A stretch of DNA of 64,000 nt from Steromphala cineraria (taxonomy: Eukaryota > Mollusca > Gastropoda > Trochida > Trochidae): NCBI GenBank assembly GCA_916613615.1, contig OU744731.1:62150880-62214879 (forward strand), in the 5' to 3' direction. Below, piece after piece: positions 12,221-21,682 of the stretch; the first letter of the stretch is position 1, and every line of letters starts with the position of its first letter. The notes under the pieces are model-generated. The model saw nothing but the letters and a program-made list of their open reading frames with translations. It did not search any database and was not told the origin of the DNA. The position numbers were made by a program, and so were the translations under genes.

Positions 12221-14307
12221 GAGCTTCAGAGCTATATGGATGCTTATACGGCATCTTGAAGTGATGAATGGGCAGAACGTAATTGAAACAAGAGAAGAAT
12301 GTTTTGTTAATAGGCCACACGAGACGACCATCCGCACCAAGCAGAATAGCCGAGGTTTTTTATGTTATAAGGATGGATTGTAAAATTAAATCGCCTGTAA
12401 ATCCGGTGTGTTTAAATTCCCTTATGTGTTAATTTTATTACTGTTAACAGATAGTGTTGCAATTCAATATATGATATATAAAAATGGTTGTTCAAATTCA
12501 AAAGCCTTCTGTAAAAGATTCCATGATCCATGTTGTTTATTTAATAATCTATGATCAGCAATGGAATGTTCTGGAGATGTTCTTGATACACTGGTAGTGA
12601 TCAACGGTCTATAGGACATAATATTCAAAATGATATGTGAATATCAAAATTGATTTTTTTTCTTACATCATTAAGTATGATACAGGGTTACAAAAGACAC
12701 ATTTCGTGTTTTCATTTTCTGATTTAGGTTCAAGAATAACCTGTTAGCATCACTGATTGCATATCTTGTTTCAGGCATCTTATTGATTAAATATCATCTA
12801 GGAATGAAACCATTTCAAATCTATAGCCGTTGGCAATATGCGATATTATGTAAAATATCAATAATAGAGGTTTCAAAAGGCTTTAAACCTATTATTTTCC
12901 AAGTTCCTGTATCTACCTGAACCAAGATAACCATCGGCATGTAATTATTTTGTAAATAGCAAACTTTGCTCCTTGGGATGTCGTTTTCCTTTGTACAGGT
13001 ATAATATCTTTGTCCACTTTTGAATGTTAAAGCTTAAGGTAAAAAAACATTAAAAAAGGAACTATTGTAAGGAGATTTAGGAGATGGAGCTTGAATATTG
13101 AAACACCATTGCAATACATTAAGGAAAGTGCAATTTAACCTTCAATCTAAAAGATGCCTCTATCACTTTATTGTAAAAAAAAACCATGCAGACTACATTT
13201 ATTTTATGAAAAAATCGGTCTGCCTGTGTCTGCTAATTCACCAAGACGCCATACAAATATGATGTAAATCATATGCCATATGGTTATATGGCATTGTCTG
13301 ATAGCTTCTGCCAATTGATCGATGAAGGTTCCGTTCAAATGAGATTTGGCCATTAACCTCTCGTTATCTTAGTCTCGGATGTGCTATGTATTCAAAGACG
13401 ATGCATTGCTATGGATATTTGGCAATTTTCTATAAACTTAGTACTTAAATACTACTTATGGCTTTACCCATTTAGACTTGAAGTCTGGGAGGAATGTTAC
13501 TATTATTTATCATGAAGGAACAGGTCCATTGACAAGATGATTGCAGATTTTTGTTTATTTAACTAATGGAATAGCAGACTTTTGTCTAGAATGTTGTGGA
13601 AAAACCTCATGAAGGGTTCATGAATTTTCGTTTTCTAGTTTGGTTATTTATATGGATATCTATATAATAGGCGAACAGTTATCGAAAGCCTAAATGAAAA
13701 GTTCAATAAATAGATTATTTTTGATAGTTTTGATCACTTTGACATAATAAACAATGAATACTCCCAGTAGCTCCAGTTATACAGTAAAAAAGAAAAAGCC
13801 TTGGTTAAAGAGTTCGATCACACTTATGTGAAATTCCGTTTATTTTAATAGGATATTATGTTAAAATCCATAATTATTTGGAGTCGTTTCAAACTTCCTA
13901 AATATGCCTGAAATAATTAATTTTGCAAAACTTTCACCCCTTGTAGTAAATATGTAGTTGTAGTATTGTTGCGTTTCTGTCTGTAGATAAGTTTAAGTTC
14001 TGTTGATACGGTAAAAAGGAAAATATGATGACTATTTTCTTCAACACCTGAGGCAGCATATTGTCTGCAGTCGAACCAATTACCTTTTCTTAAAAACAAC
14101 GTTCTTATAACGCCAATATATTTCGATCTGACAGGAGTATTAAACAGTCATAAAGCGTGCCTACATGATGGAGTAGCTAATAATGTGGGAACTGGGGTGG
14201 AAGAGGTATTGTGGTAACCCTTTAGTGAAAGATTGACATGTTAAATGAAGCAATATTATCCACTCAAACAGACGTCTCAGAAAAGATATTCAATAAACGC
14301 TTTTGTA
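12221..14307. other. Unassigned AT-rich DNA, partly duplicated elsewhere
   Basis: No gene was seen. 13470-13535 (AGACTTGAAGTCTGGG...TTATCATGAAGGAACAGGTCC) resembles 22445-22505. 14190-14250 (GGTGGAAGAGGTATTGTGG..) resembles 39602-39655 and 53964-54015, marking an older copy of the duplicated unit. A small palindrome GCCATATGGTTATATGGC lies near 13275-13292. Confidence 0.45.
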
Positions 14308-14440
14308 TATATCAACCTCTAGTCATTATGAAGTAAATAGTAACCTATGCCGAGGTTGATACGGGTAATATCACCCCGAGGGAACCGAGGGGTTATATTT
14401 CCCGTTACTATTTGCCATACACACCGAGGAAAACCTAGTT
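14308..14440. repeat. Foldback-like terminal block (left)
   Basis: It begins ATATCAACCTCT (14309-14320) and contains nested inverted repeats. The outer pair is AAATAGTAAC / GTTACTATTT (about 14335-14344 and 14404-14413). The inner pair is GGGTAATATCACCCC / GGGGTTATATTTCCC (imperfect). The same ATATCAACCTCT string recurs at 15857-15868. The two blocks may bound one mobile element of about 1.6 kb, but the true ends are not proved. Confidence 0.5.
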
Positions 14441-14639
14441 AAATTAATGTTTTAATCGTTGTCGGAACGCAGTAATGTCAAAATTAAAGGAATAATTGCC
14501 CATACATGTATATCACATTTCGTCCAATACATAATGAATGCAATACAGAGTACACCCCACGAGCATAGCGTGGCAGGAAGAACGAATTATCCGTGTGCAA
14601 TACTTTGCACGAGATTCACGAACTCGTCTGTTGTCGTGA

Positions 14640-14757
14640 AGATCGCATTGTCCAATCAGCAAGCAATGTCGCGGTGACGTATGCGCGTGCGTGTAAAAGC
14701 ACGTGCTCTTATCATTTTGATTTGACAAAGCGACGAGACAGCCAGGATGGTCTCAAG
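14640..14757 (+). promoter_or_regulatory. CpG-rich, CCAAT-containing promoter-like segment
   Basis: Upstream of the start codon at 14758 the base composition changes sharply to CpG-rich. A canonical CCAATCAG box (NF-Y type) lies at 14652-14659 and a CRE-like TGACGTA at 14675-14681, followed by GCGCGTGCG. No TATA box is evident at the expected spacing. The arrangement resembles a CpG-type RNA polymerase II promoter driving the small gene just downstream. This is inference from motifs only. Confidence 0.45.
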
Positions 14758-15523
14758 ATGGCCAACACGTGCTTGTCGGAGAATTTTTTCAGCGAAGAAA
14801 ACTTAATGGATAATATTTATCGAGAGCCCAGCACAATAAAACGCTACAGTAACTACATACGTCTATGAAATGACGGAACAATTTTCGGATATTTGCTGTT
14901 GGAGTGCAAATGTGTGAACAGTGGAATGTGCCGGACTATCCATAATCAACGCATATTTTATTATTCACTGGATTATATTGTCATATTAGTGTTACGATGC
15001 AGTTGGACATTCTTTGAATGTAAAGAGATCAGCGACACGTCTTTTCCAGACGGAAAAACATCTGCAGCTTGTGTACACGGATTATCCATGTTGAATAAAG
15101 GTAAGGGATATGTTAGTCCATCTGCATGTTTCTTTTAATTTGACCAAAAATTAAATGAGTGCAAGTAATGAACCATTAGTTCACCTGTCAAAGTCTTAAA
15201 ACATGGTTTACATGAGGTTTTGTTTGTACTCATTGTTGGAATCAACATTTCTATTTCGAAATTGGTGTGCTGAGATTAACGGAATTGTTATTGTGGTCCA
15301 AAATAAGTGTTCATGATTAAAGATATATTGGCATTAATACAAGAGAAACATTTGAGCGTTTTCCATGTTTAAACTTTTGAGCATTTTAATATTATGATGC
15401 AAATTAAGTGGAATTATTTTTCTTACAGGTAACAAGTGGATTATAAACATCAGGGATTTACGGGACAGCATCTACCAGGATAACGAATACGAAGATCACC
15501 CCCTACCTGCACACAAAACGTAA
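14758..15523 (+). pseudogene. Small two-exon gene relic of unknown function
   Basis: The ATG at 14758 has a strong Kozak context (A at -3, G at +4). The frame encodes MANTCLSENFFSEENLMDNI and on, meets one TGA at 14866 (codon 37), then stays open to a consensus donor AAAG|GTAAGG (15100/15101). A good acceptor (TTCTTACAG, ending 15428) leads into exon 2. The phase-1 join keeps the frame through NKGNKWIINIRDLRDSIYQD to TAA at 15521-15523. AATAAA follows at 15605-15610. With the TGA ignored the product is about 145 residues, moderately acidic at the C end. I do not recognise the family. It may be the cargo or first exons of the element flanked by the foldback blocks. The single stop suggests a decayed copy, or a start further downstream. 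Confidence 0.45.
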
Positions 15524-15683
15524 CCACGCCTCTGACTGAAAACCCAACTGTTGTAGGTTTCAGGAACTAATATCGGAGTTGACAATGTACCGTTTTCATG
15601 AAAGAATAAAAAAATGAAACCTTGTCATGTTCTTCATACGAAACCATTCATAAAATCTTCACCCAAAGTCGATACTGATCATA

Positions 15684-15847
15684 TTGACCTTGGGAGTTAT
15701 GAGATATCCAACCTTTGACGTGTTTTTAACCAAGGGAGGATACTGAAAATCGAGGCGAAGCCGAGATTTTCAATATCCAGACGAGGATATGATTTAGCTA
15801 AATGTATGACGTCACGAAAGGATGGATATCTCATAACTCCCTAGGTC
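15684..15847. repeat. Nested palindromic foldback element
   Basis: The outer arms at 15684-15722 and 15808-15847 are near-perfect inverse copies (core GGGAGTTATGAGATATCCA against TGGATATCTCATAACTCCC). Inside lies a second pair, GGATACTGAAAATC / GATTTTCAATATCC (15738-15751 and 15766-15779), with the loop region GAGGCGAAGCC. The 164-bp block could therefore fold almost completely. A full cAMP-response palindrome, TGACGTCA, lies at 15807-15814. Confidence 0.75.
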
Positions 15848-15856
15848 GATATCTAG

Positions 15857-15935
15857 ATATCAACCTCTGATGACGTCACCTCAGGTTGATATGGGATATA
15901 ACCTGTTAGCTGTTCAACAGGCCATATCATCCCTA
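15857..15935. repeat. Palindrome centred on TGACGTCA plus adjacent hairpin
   Basis: ATATCAACCT (15857-15866) and AGGTTGATAT (15883-15892) form a perfect 10-bp inverted repeat. Its exact midpoint is the midpoint of the CRE palindrome TGACGTCA (15871-15878). The right arm overlaps a second hairpin: GGTTGATATGG...CCTGTT (15884-15909) pairs imperfectly with AACAGG.CCATATCATCC (15917-15934). It may be the right terminus of the element starting near 14308. Confidence 0.6.
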
Positions 15936-15939
15936 GGTG

Positions 15940-16737
15940 TGTATACTCAAGTAAAATTTAGGTTGATCACGTTAATCCCGTTGCAGATGTTGCCTTCTAT
16001 ACAAAGTGTTTTACTTTTAATTGTTGCAGAAGTGAATAATGAATTGAATTGGCCTTCTATTACCTAGAGAGTTTTGGAAAGGATTTTGATAAGTTGAATT
16101 TCTAATGTTACTTTTATGGAATCTTAGGTAATTTTAGGGAATATGGCCATATTATATCTTACTGAGTATGACATGTTTAGTTTCAATTACACAGTACGTA
16201 GGTATGTACAACTTTTTACAGATAGCAATCATTTGAACCAGCGGTATCAACAAGTAATTTCCTAGAGTTGATTTGATCAGGGTTTTCTTTTGAGGCAAAT
16301 AAAAATTTCACGTCAGAAAACACGTTAGGAAAAATCATTCTCATTGAAAAGTGCATTATATGCATAACACCTTTTGAATACGTAAGTACTTGAGATACTA
16401 AAGATTGATTATGAAACTCATAAAAATGTTAAAGAGAAAGTCTATCTTGCTTTAGATTATCAGGTAAGTAACACCTTATCGGTTTATGGCACAACGTCAG
16501 GATCCCGTTGGGATTTAATTTAAACTCTTGACCAGATAACAGTTGAACACGCCAAATAAATCTACCTTTATCAACTCTTGAGACAAGAACACTGAAAAAC
16601 TAAAATCTTGTTTTAACGTCCCTAGTTTTTGATAAAGGGCTTGTGCGACGGGTCATAAAAAGCTATTTTTTATCCTTTTCAACGTATGCAAACAGACGGT
16701 TAAAAACATGTTTATAGTTTCCTTGGCTAAGAGGATT
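15940..16737. other. Unassigned AT-rich DNA
   Basis: No gene, RNA gene or clear repeat boundary was seen here. Confidence 0.4.
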
Positions 16738-17150
16738 ATATACAATAATTATAGTCCATTTATATAGCGCATGTATCCATGCACATTGCATGCTCAAAGC
16801 GCTGAGTGACAGATTACCCCTGGTCAACGAGTACAGAACACTCCATTAGGAGAATACAACCGTTCGCCTGTCAAGCGTTCGAGGTTCAAATTCAGACTAC
16901 CATCGTATCATACCAGATACCCAATTACTGCTGGGTGGACAGAGGCACGCTTCGAACTAAGCCACTTATCCAGAGTGACACCACAAGTTTCTCAACTCAT
17001 GTCTCAGTGTGGGGCAGGGAATCAACCCTTTAAACTCCCAGATTATCAAGCAACGGGTTACCCACCCATCCAGCGAGCTGCGTCCGCTGTTGCCGAACCA
17101 TTCTGATAGCAGTCGACTGAGCATTGCACAGGACCACGTGCCACTACAAT
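16738..17150 (-). repeat. SINE-like repeat (family 2), best copy
   Basis: Read on the minus strand, it ends in GCGCTATATAAATGGACTAT followed by AATTATT, a tail type common among marine invertebrate SINEs. GCATGCTCAAAGCGCT (plus strand, about 16787-16802) precedes the tail. The centre has TACCCAATTACTGCTGGGTG and CAGAGGCACGCTTCGAACTA, and the far end CAGTCGACTGAGCATTGCAC matches 1343-1362. Its relationship to 1075-1383 and 54855-55170 is by eye. The coding-looking frame at 16806-17033 is a by-product of the repeat and is not called as a gene. Confidence 0.65.
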
Positions 17151-17689
17151 AGATTTGTTGACCCCGTACTTCCTAAAATTATTGCCATTTCGCCTTTACG
17201 ATTTAGATAATGATCCCATAGTCACAGATCCGATGGTTTTATTTATTTGTGATACGAATTTCCACGGATATTCGTCCATATACATCTATATCTTTAACAC
17301 CTGCTTAAAACACTATACACTTGAACATTTTGCCTAGCTTGTTCATGGATTTCATAACATTTAGTTTTAACTTCTAAAACAAACAAAATGCACTCAGAGT
17401 CATGAGTTTGCTGCAGCATGGCAATAATATTATTTTTGAAGATACTTTCTAAATGTGTGCAGTGTTCATTAATTATGTTATCCAAAGTATTATCTTTGAA
17501 AATGTGGTCTATGTGTTTATCAACATTGCAATCACTTACATTTTACATTTAAACTAGTTTATGGGGTATCACAATCACACTTGCAAGAGTCAATGCCTAA
17601 GGAAAATCCAATAAAACGAGGATGTTTGAAACATAAAAAACAATTCTTCTGAAAACTTCGAAATCAAACAAATAAATGAGATAATAGCT

Positions 17690-18104
17690 GTCACATGTCA
17701 CAGGCTTTAATGTTTGTAAAAACTTAGCTAAAAGCTTTTTACTCGGCCGTATCATATAATGTTTGCTTTAAAGGATACTCAAACACTTTATAGAATGCTA
17801 CAGAAATGTTAAGTACAGATATCCTTTTATACCATGTTTTATTTAGTTATAAAACATTGAATAAAGTTTTATTTCCCCTATGATCAATATTTAGCACTGT
17901 AAATTAACACCAACATTAACAGAGCTTAACAAATATAAGAAGGCTATAAATTCAATTTCTGACGCTTCAGTTCCACAGCTGAATATGAATCCAAAGGCTA
18001 AAGGTATTGTTATTACCGTATCTCTAAATAATTGTGTTTCCTTTCCAGAAGAGCTCATACGACAGAGTACCAAATGTAACAAGATTTGTCGTTTTTCCTC
18101 ACAG
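17690..18104 (+). repeat. Old copy (C) of the duplicated unit with an exon-like end
   Basis: This segment aligns with 40430-40808 and 57700-58104. Shared strings include CACATGTCACAG / ACATGTGACAG, AGCTAAAAG and TCAATTTCTGACGCT. At the end, a pyrimidine tract with CAG (18048) precedes 56 bases and then a donor-like CAG|GTAGGT (18104/18105). Units A and B have 57 bases at the same place. The frame is not maintained between C and A/B, so this copy is probably dead if the exon is real. Confidence 0.5.
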
Positions 18105-18197
18105 GTAGGTTTTTTAAAAAAATGAGTTACTGAGAAAACGTCTGATTTATAGAAAGGAATCGTAGTCGAGGTTGATATGCAAAAGATTGACGAAATA

Positions 18198-18451
18198 AAT
18201 TCAAATATATAATGTAAAATTTAGCCATGCGATTAATTTTTCTTACACAAAATAAATAAAAGGTGTTCACACAAAATGGCCGCCAATGGATTTAATGTGA
18301 ATCTTCATACTTTGTCTTCAGATTATGCATGATTGGCTTGTGTAATGAGATTTTTGACAAGGTAAAAATAATACCTCTAGCATTAACTTCCAATTATTAG
18401 TGAAATATTTAAAATATGAAATTATAAAAAAATTTGCTACTGCCCCTTTAA
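18198..18451 (+). mobile_element. T2/Kolobok-type MITE, 5'-truncated copy
   Basis: The right two-thirds of the family consensus is present. It starts within 'AATTCAAATATATAATGTAAA', includes AAAATGGCCGCCAATGGATT (about 18275) and ends TTGCTACTGCCCCTTTAA with one change in the terminal repeat. The left terminal repeat is absent. Confidence 0.85.
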
Positions 18452-19247
18452 AGAGTTAATATAGTGTTCTCATATAAACATGTGTATCTATCAACACAAA
18501 CATATTTTCACTCAAAACATGTACCTTGGTATTAAAATTTTTTCGCTTATCAAAGTTTCTAAACATGATGCATGTATGATTAAACATGTTATAAGATAGT
18601 AGATAAACACCAATAGTCTCTTAGCAGAGATGTTGTATTGTTATATTTTTTGCTTATTGACAGTTATTTGCTTTATGACGCTTGTGTCGCCTTTAACTAA
18701 ATTGCGTTCCTCGTTCAAATAACAATTAAGTTTAAAAGTATTTGTTAAACGTTTCGTTAATCAATTGCCTCTATTTCCTTCCATTACTTTGATCTGTGTT
18801 CTTATGTGTTTTATTAGGTCACGAGAAGAACACTTCCAAATTGTGTAGCCCGAAAAGTAAAAAAGTCAAATGTTTTGGTCTTCATTTAAATGTGTCCATC
18901 CAAAAACCTAGAAATTGTTATCACTTAAGAAGAACATCCTGGTGTAGGTTTCAATTTTTGTATACTTTATGCTTCAAGACATGTTGAAATATCATGTAAA
19001 ATATCATGTAAAATCGGTAAAAATACATACTGTGGTATGTAAGTTTCACTTGCGTTCTAATAGTCTTCAGATTTCCATCCTCCATCTTCAGAATTACAAT
19101 TTATCGTTATTCGATATCATTTTGCTATGGACAAGCTCCAAAATATTATGAAACATTGCAAGAAATTACCAATTCACTACACATCAGTTCCAATCCATAA
19201 TTAAACTAGGGCAAACTAGTGCTTTATGTCTCCTTCAATCCCTTCCG
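18452..19247. other. Unassigned DNA; part of an old duplicate
   Basis: No gene was recognised. 19080-19160 resembles 10440-10500 and 32370-32420 (GCTATGGACAAG..CCAAAATATTATGAAAC). Confidence 0.4.
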
Positions 19248-19608
19248 TTAAAGGGGCAGTAGCACTTTTTTTTACAATTTTATATTTTCAATTTTTCACT
19301 GATAATAAGTTAATGCTAAATGCATAACGTTGATAGTGTCAAAAATCTCATTACACAAACCAACCATCAATAGTCAGAGAACAAGTTATAAAGATTCACA
19401 TAAAATCTATTGGCAGCCATTTTTGTGTGAACACCTTTAATTCCTTTCGTGTAAGAAAAGAAATCGCATGGCTTAACTTTACGTTATATATTTGATTTAT
19501 TACTGCTTCATTTAGTTTTAATACATTGTCTTTAGATTGGAACAATTTATTTTCATTTTCCTGACGTCAACCTATATTCCCCCTAAAAACGTGCTACTGT
19601 CCCTTTAA
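19248..19608 (-). mobile_element. T2/Kolobok-type MITE, full-length, inverted
   Basis: A 361-bp copy in reverse orientation, bounded by TTAA at both ends. The left end is AAAGGGGCAGTAGCAC followed by T-rich DNA. The right end is AAAAACGTGCTACTGTCCCTTTAA (one change). The internal order of landmarks is the reverse of the plus copies. It sits between two segments (19.0-19.2 and 19.61-19.77 kb) that are both related to 32.3-32.7 kb, so it inserted into an already duplicated sequence. Confidence 0.92.
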
Positions 19609-19770
19609 CAAATGACGATTGCATTGATAATAGCAAGTCTGACCAGGCTATAAATACAAACTGGAGTGGAATGAACTGACCGAAACGTTATAAAGAACTA
19701 AAACCTGCAAAAGCACCACAGAGTAAGGGTTGGTAATCACAAAGGTCGAGTAGAATCAGATTTACCAATT
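19609..19770 (+). promoter_or_regulatory. Duplicated TATA-containing segment
   Basis: The segment GATTGCATTGATAATAGCAA..CAGGCTATAAATACAAACTGG is related to 32508-32610, where the matching string is GGCTATTAATACAT. The TATAAATA at about 19650 would be a plausible core promoter. The paralogous copy has lost the consensus and no coding start is recognisable downstream. It is therefore only a promoter-like candidate. Confidence 0.3.
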
Positions 19771-20076
19771 GCAGATGAAGTCTTCAGCATGAAAGTTGAT
19801 ACGATTAGTTTATCGCAGTATGATTCGATTGTTTGTCGTGCGACACATACCACAACATCTTCATTATCTCTCATGTTTTGTCTAATGTAAATAGGTTAAC
19901 TTGAATGCTTCTACATTCAGGAGGTTTGTCAACCCAAAACCAAATATTTTGAATCAGTATGGCTACCATGATGCAGTAAACCAACCTCAAACTAACAATT
20001 TGAAATTAGCTATAATAGTTTTCTGAGTGAAATCCTTCCATCTGGGTAGATATTTAACTGGACATAGATGAGGGTG

Positions 20077-20437
20077 TTAAAGGGGCAGTAGCACGTTTTT
20101 TGAGGGAATGTAAGGTAATGTCAGGAAAATGAAAATTGATGGTTCCAATTGAAAGATAATGTATTTAAACTAAATGGAGCAGCAATAATTCAAATATATT
20201 ACATAACGTTTAGCCATGCGATTCCTTTCTTACACAGAATGAATTAAAGATGTTCACACTAAATGGCCGCCAGTGGATTGTATGTGAATCTTCATACTTT
20301 GTCCTCTGACTATGGATGATTGGTTTGTGTAATGAGATTTTTGTCACTGTTAAAACAATACATTTAGCATTTACGTACAATATTCAGTGAAAAAAATATA
20401 TATATAATTGTCAAAAAACGTGCTACTTCCCCTTTAA
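20077..20437 (+). mobile_element. T2/Kolobok-type MITE, full-length
   Basis: A 361-bp copy between TTAA sites. The left end is AAAGGGGCAGTAGCACGTTT and the right end is AAAAAACGTGCTACTTCCCCTTTAA (one change). The interior carries the AAATGGCCGCCAGTGGATTG variant of the conserved internal segment. Confidence 0.92.
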
Positions 20438-21327
20438 ATTCTGTGATAGTGGCATGTGAAATAGAAGTTTCTGTACTATTGATTAATGAAAAATGACATT
20501 ATTGTGAAATGGTTATTCTGCTTCTGTGCCAGACAATTGTTTTAGGAACATAACACTGTTTAAATCTTAAAGACACAAGTAAAACTTAAACTTAAAGTTA
20601 AATGTTCACTGTTCAACATTTACAAATACTCCCCAATACTACTCTAACAATAAGACTCTGAAATAAAAAAATTTCAATAAAACAGAAATTTGAAAAAAAG
20701 ATGAACAAATATAATGAAAAGGAGACTTAGATTTGTTCATTTCCCAAAATTGAGCTCTCAAGCCTTATCAAAGACTTGCTTAGGCTTTTATTTTATTTTA
20801 GGGTCTGGCTGACAGACTACCACAATACATACACTTTTATGAAATTGTACATTATCGATTAGAAATGGTAAACCTTTAAGTGCAAACATTAACTTACCTG
20901 AACTATGTTTAAAACCAGTATAACTAAAGATGTCCATCAGCTTTCAAACATATTACGAGTAGCATATGTTTATTGCTCCACAGGGTGTTCTCCTCTTAGA
21001 GATACATACGATGTAGGTATCTTTGTTGACTGTAAATTATTCTATTAAGGTCGTAGAACCTCATTCTCTCCCTATAGAGGCACATCAGCAGAGATTGAAC
21101 AGAGGCACAATCAGCATTTTGACTAGATCTGCCTTTTATGGGGAGAGAATGTAGAACTTGAGAAGGGCCCAACAGTGCGTGGCAAGGTAGTAGGGAGAAC
21201 ATGAACATGAACATGAACATGAACATGAACATATTGCAACAGAATTGGCATTTGGTGTGGAAATCTACTCATCCCTAACATTTACCCTCTATTTCAAAAG
21301 GTGTTTTTAATTTTATTGCGCGATGGT
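20438..21327. other. Unassigned DNA with a hexamer microsatellite
   Basis: Six perfect copies of GAACAT lie at 21197-21232. The antisense of this array produces a meaningless MFMFMF open frame. No gene was recognised. Confidence 0.6.
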
Positions 21328-21682
21328 TTAAAGCACGTTTTTTGATAATTTTATATTTTTAAATTTTCACTGATCATAGTAAGTTAATGCTAAATGTATT
21401 ATTTTGATAGTGTCAAAAATTTCATAACACAAGCCAATCATCCATAGTCAGAGGAGAAAGTATGAAGTTTCACCTAAAATCCATGGGCGGCCATTTTGTG
21501 TGAACACCTTTAATTCATTTTGTGTAAGAAAAGGGAACCACATGGCGAAACTTTACATTATATATTTGATTTATTACTGCTCCACTTAGTTTAAATGCAT
21601 TGTCTTTCATTTAGAACCATTAATTTTCATTTTCCTGACATCACCTTAAATTCCCCCTAAAAACGTGTTACTGCCCCTTTAA
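21328..21682 (-). mobile_element. T2/Kolobok-type MITE, inverted, damaged left terminus
   Basis: The copy is in reverse orientation between TTAA sites. Its left terminal repeat reads TTAAAGCACGTTTTTTGATA, so GGGGCAGTA is deleted. The right end is AAAAACGTGTTACTGCCCCTTTAA. The interior is otherwise complete, including CCATGGGCGGCCATTTTGTG. Confidence 0.88.

Noticed and set aside
16806..17033. 75-codon protein frame
   Set aside because: It is read through a family 2 SINE-like repeat that recurs at 1.1 and 54.9 kb; no domain.
20996..21232. Protein with an MFMFMF start
   Set aside because: The start is the antisense of a (GAACAT)6 microsatellite.
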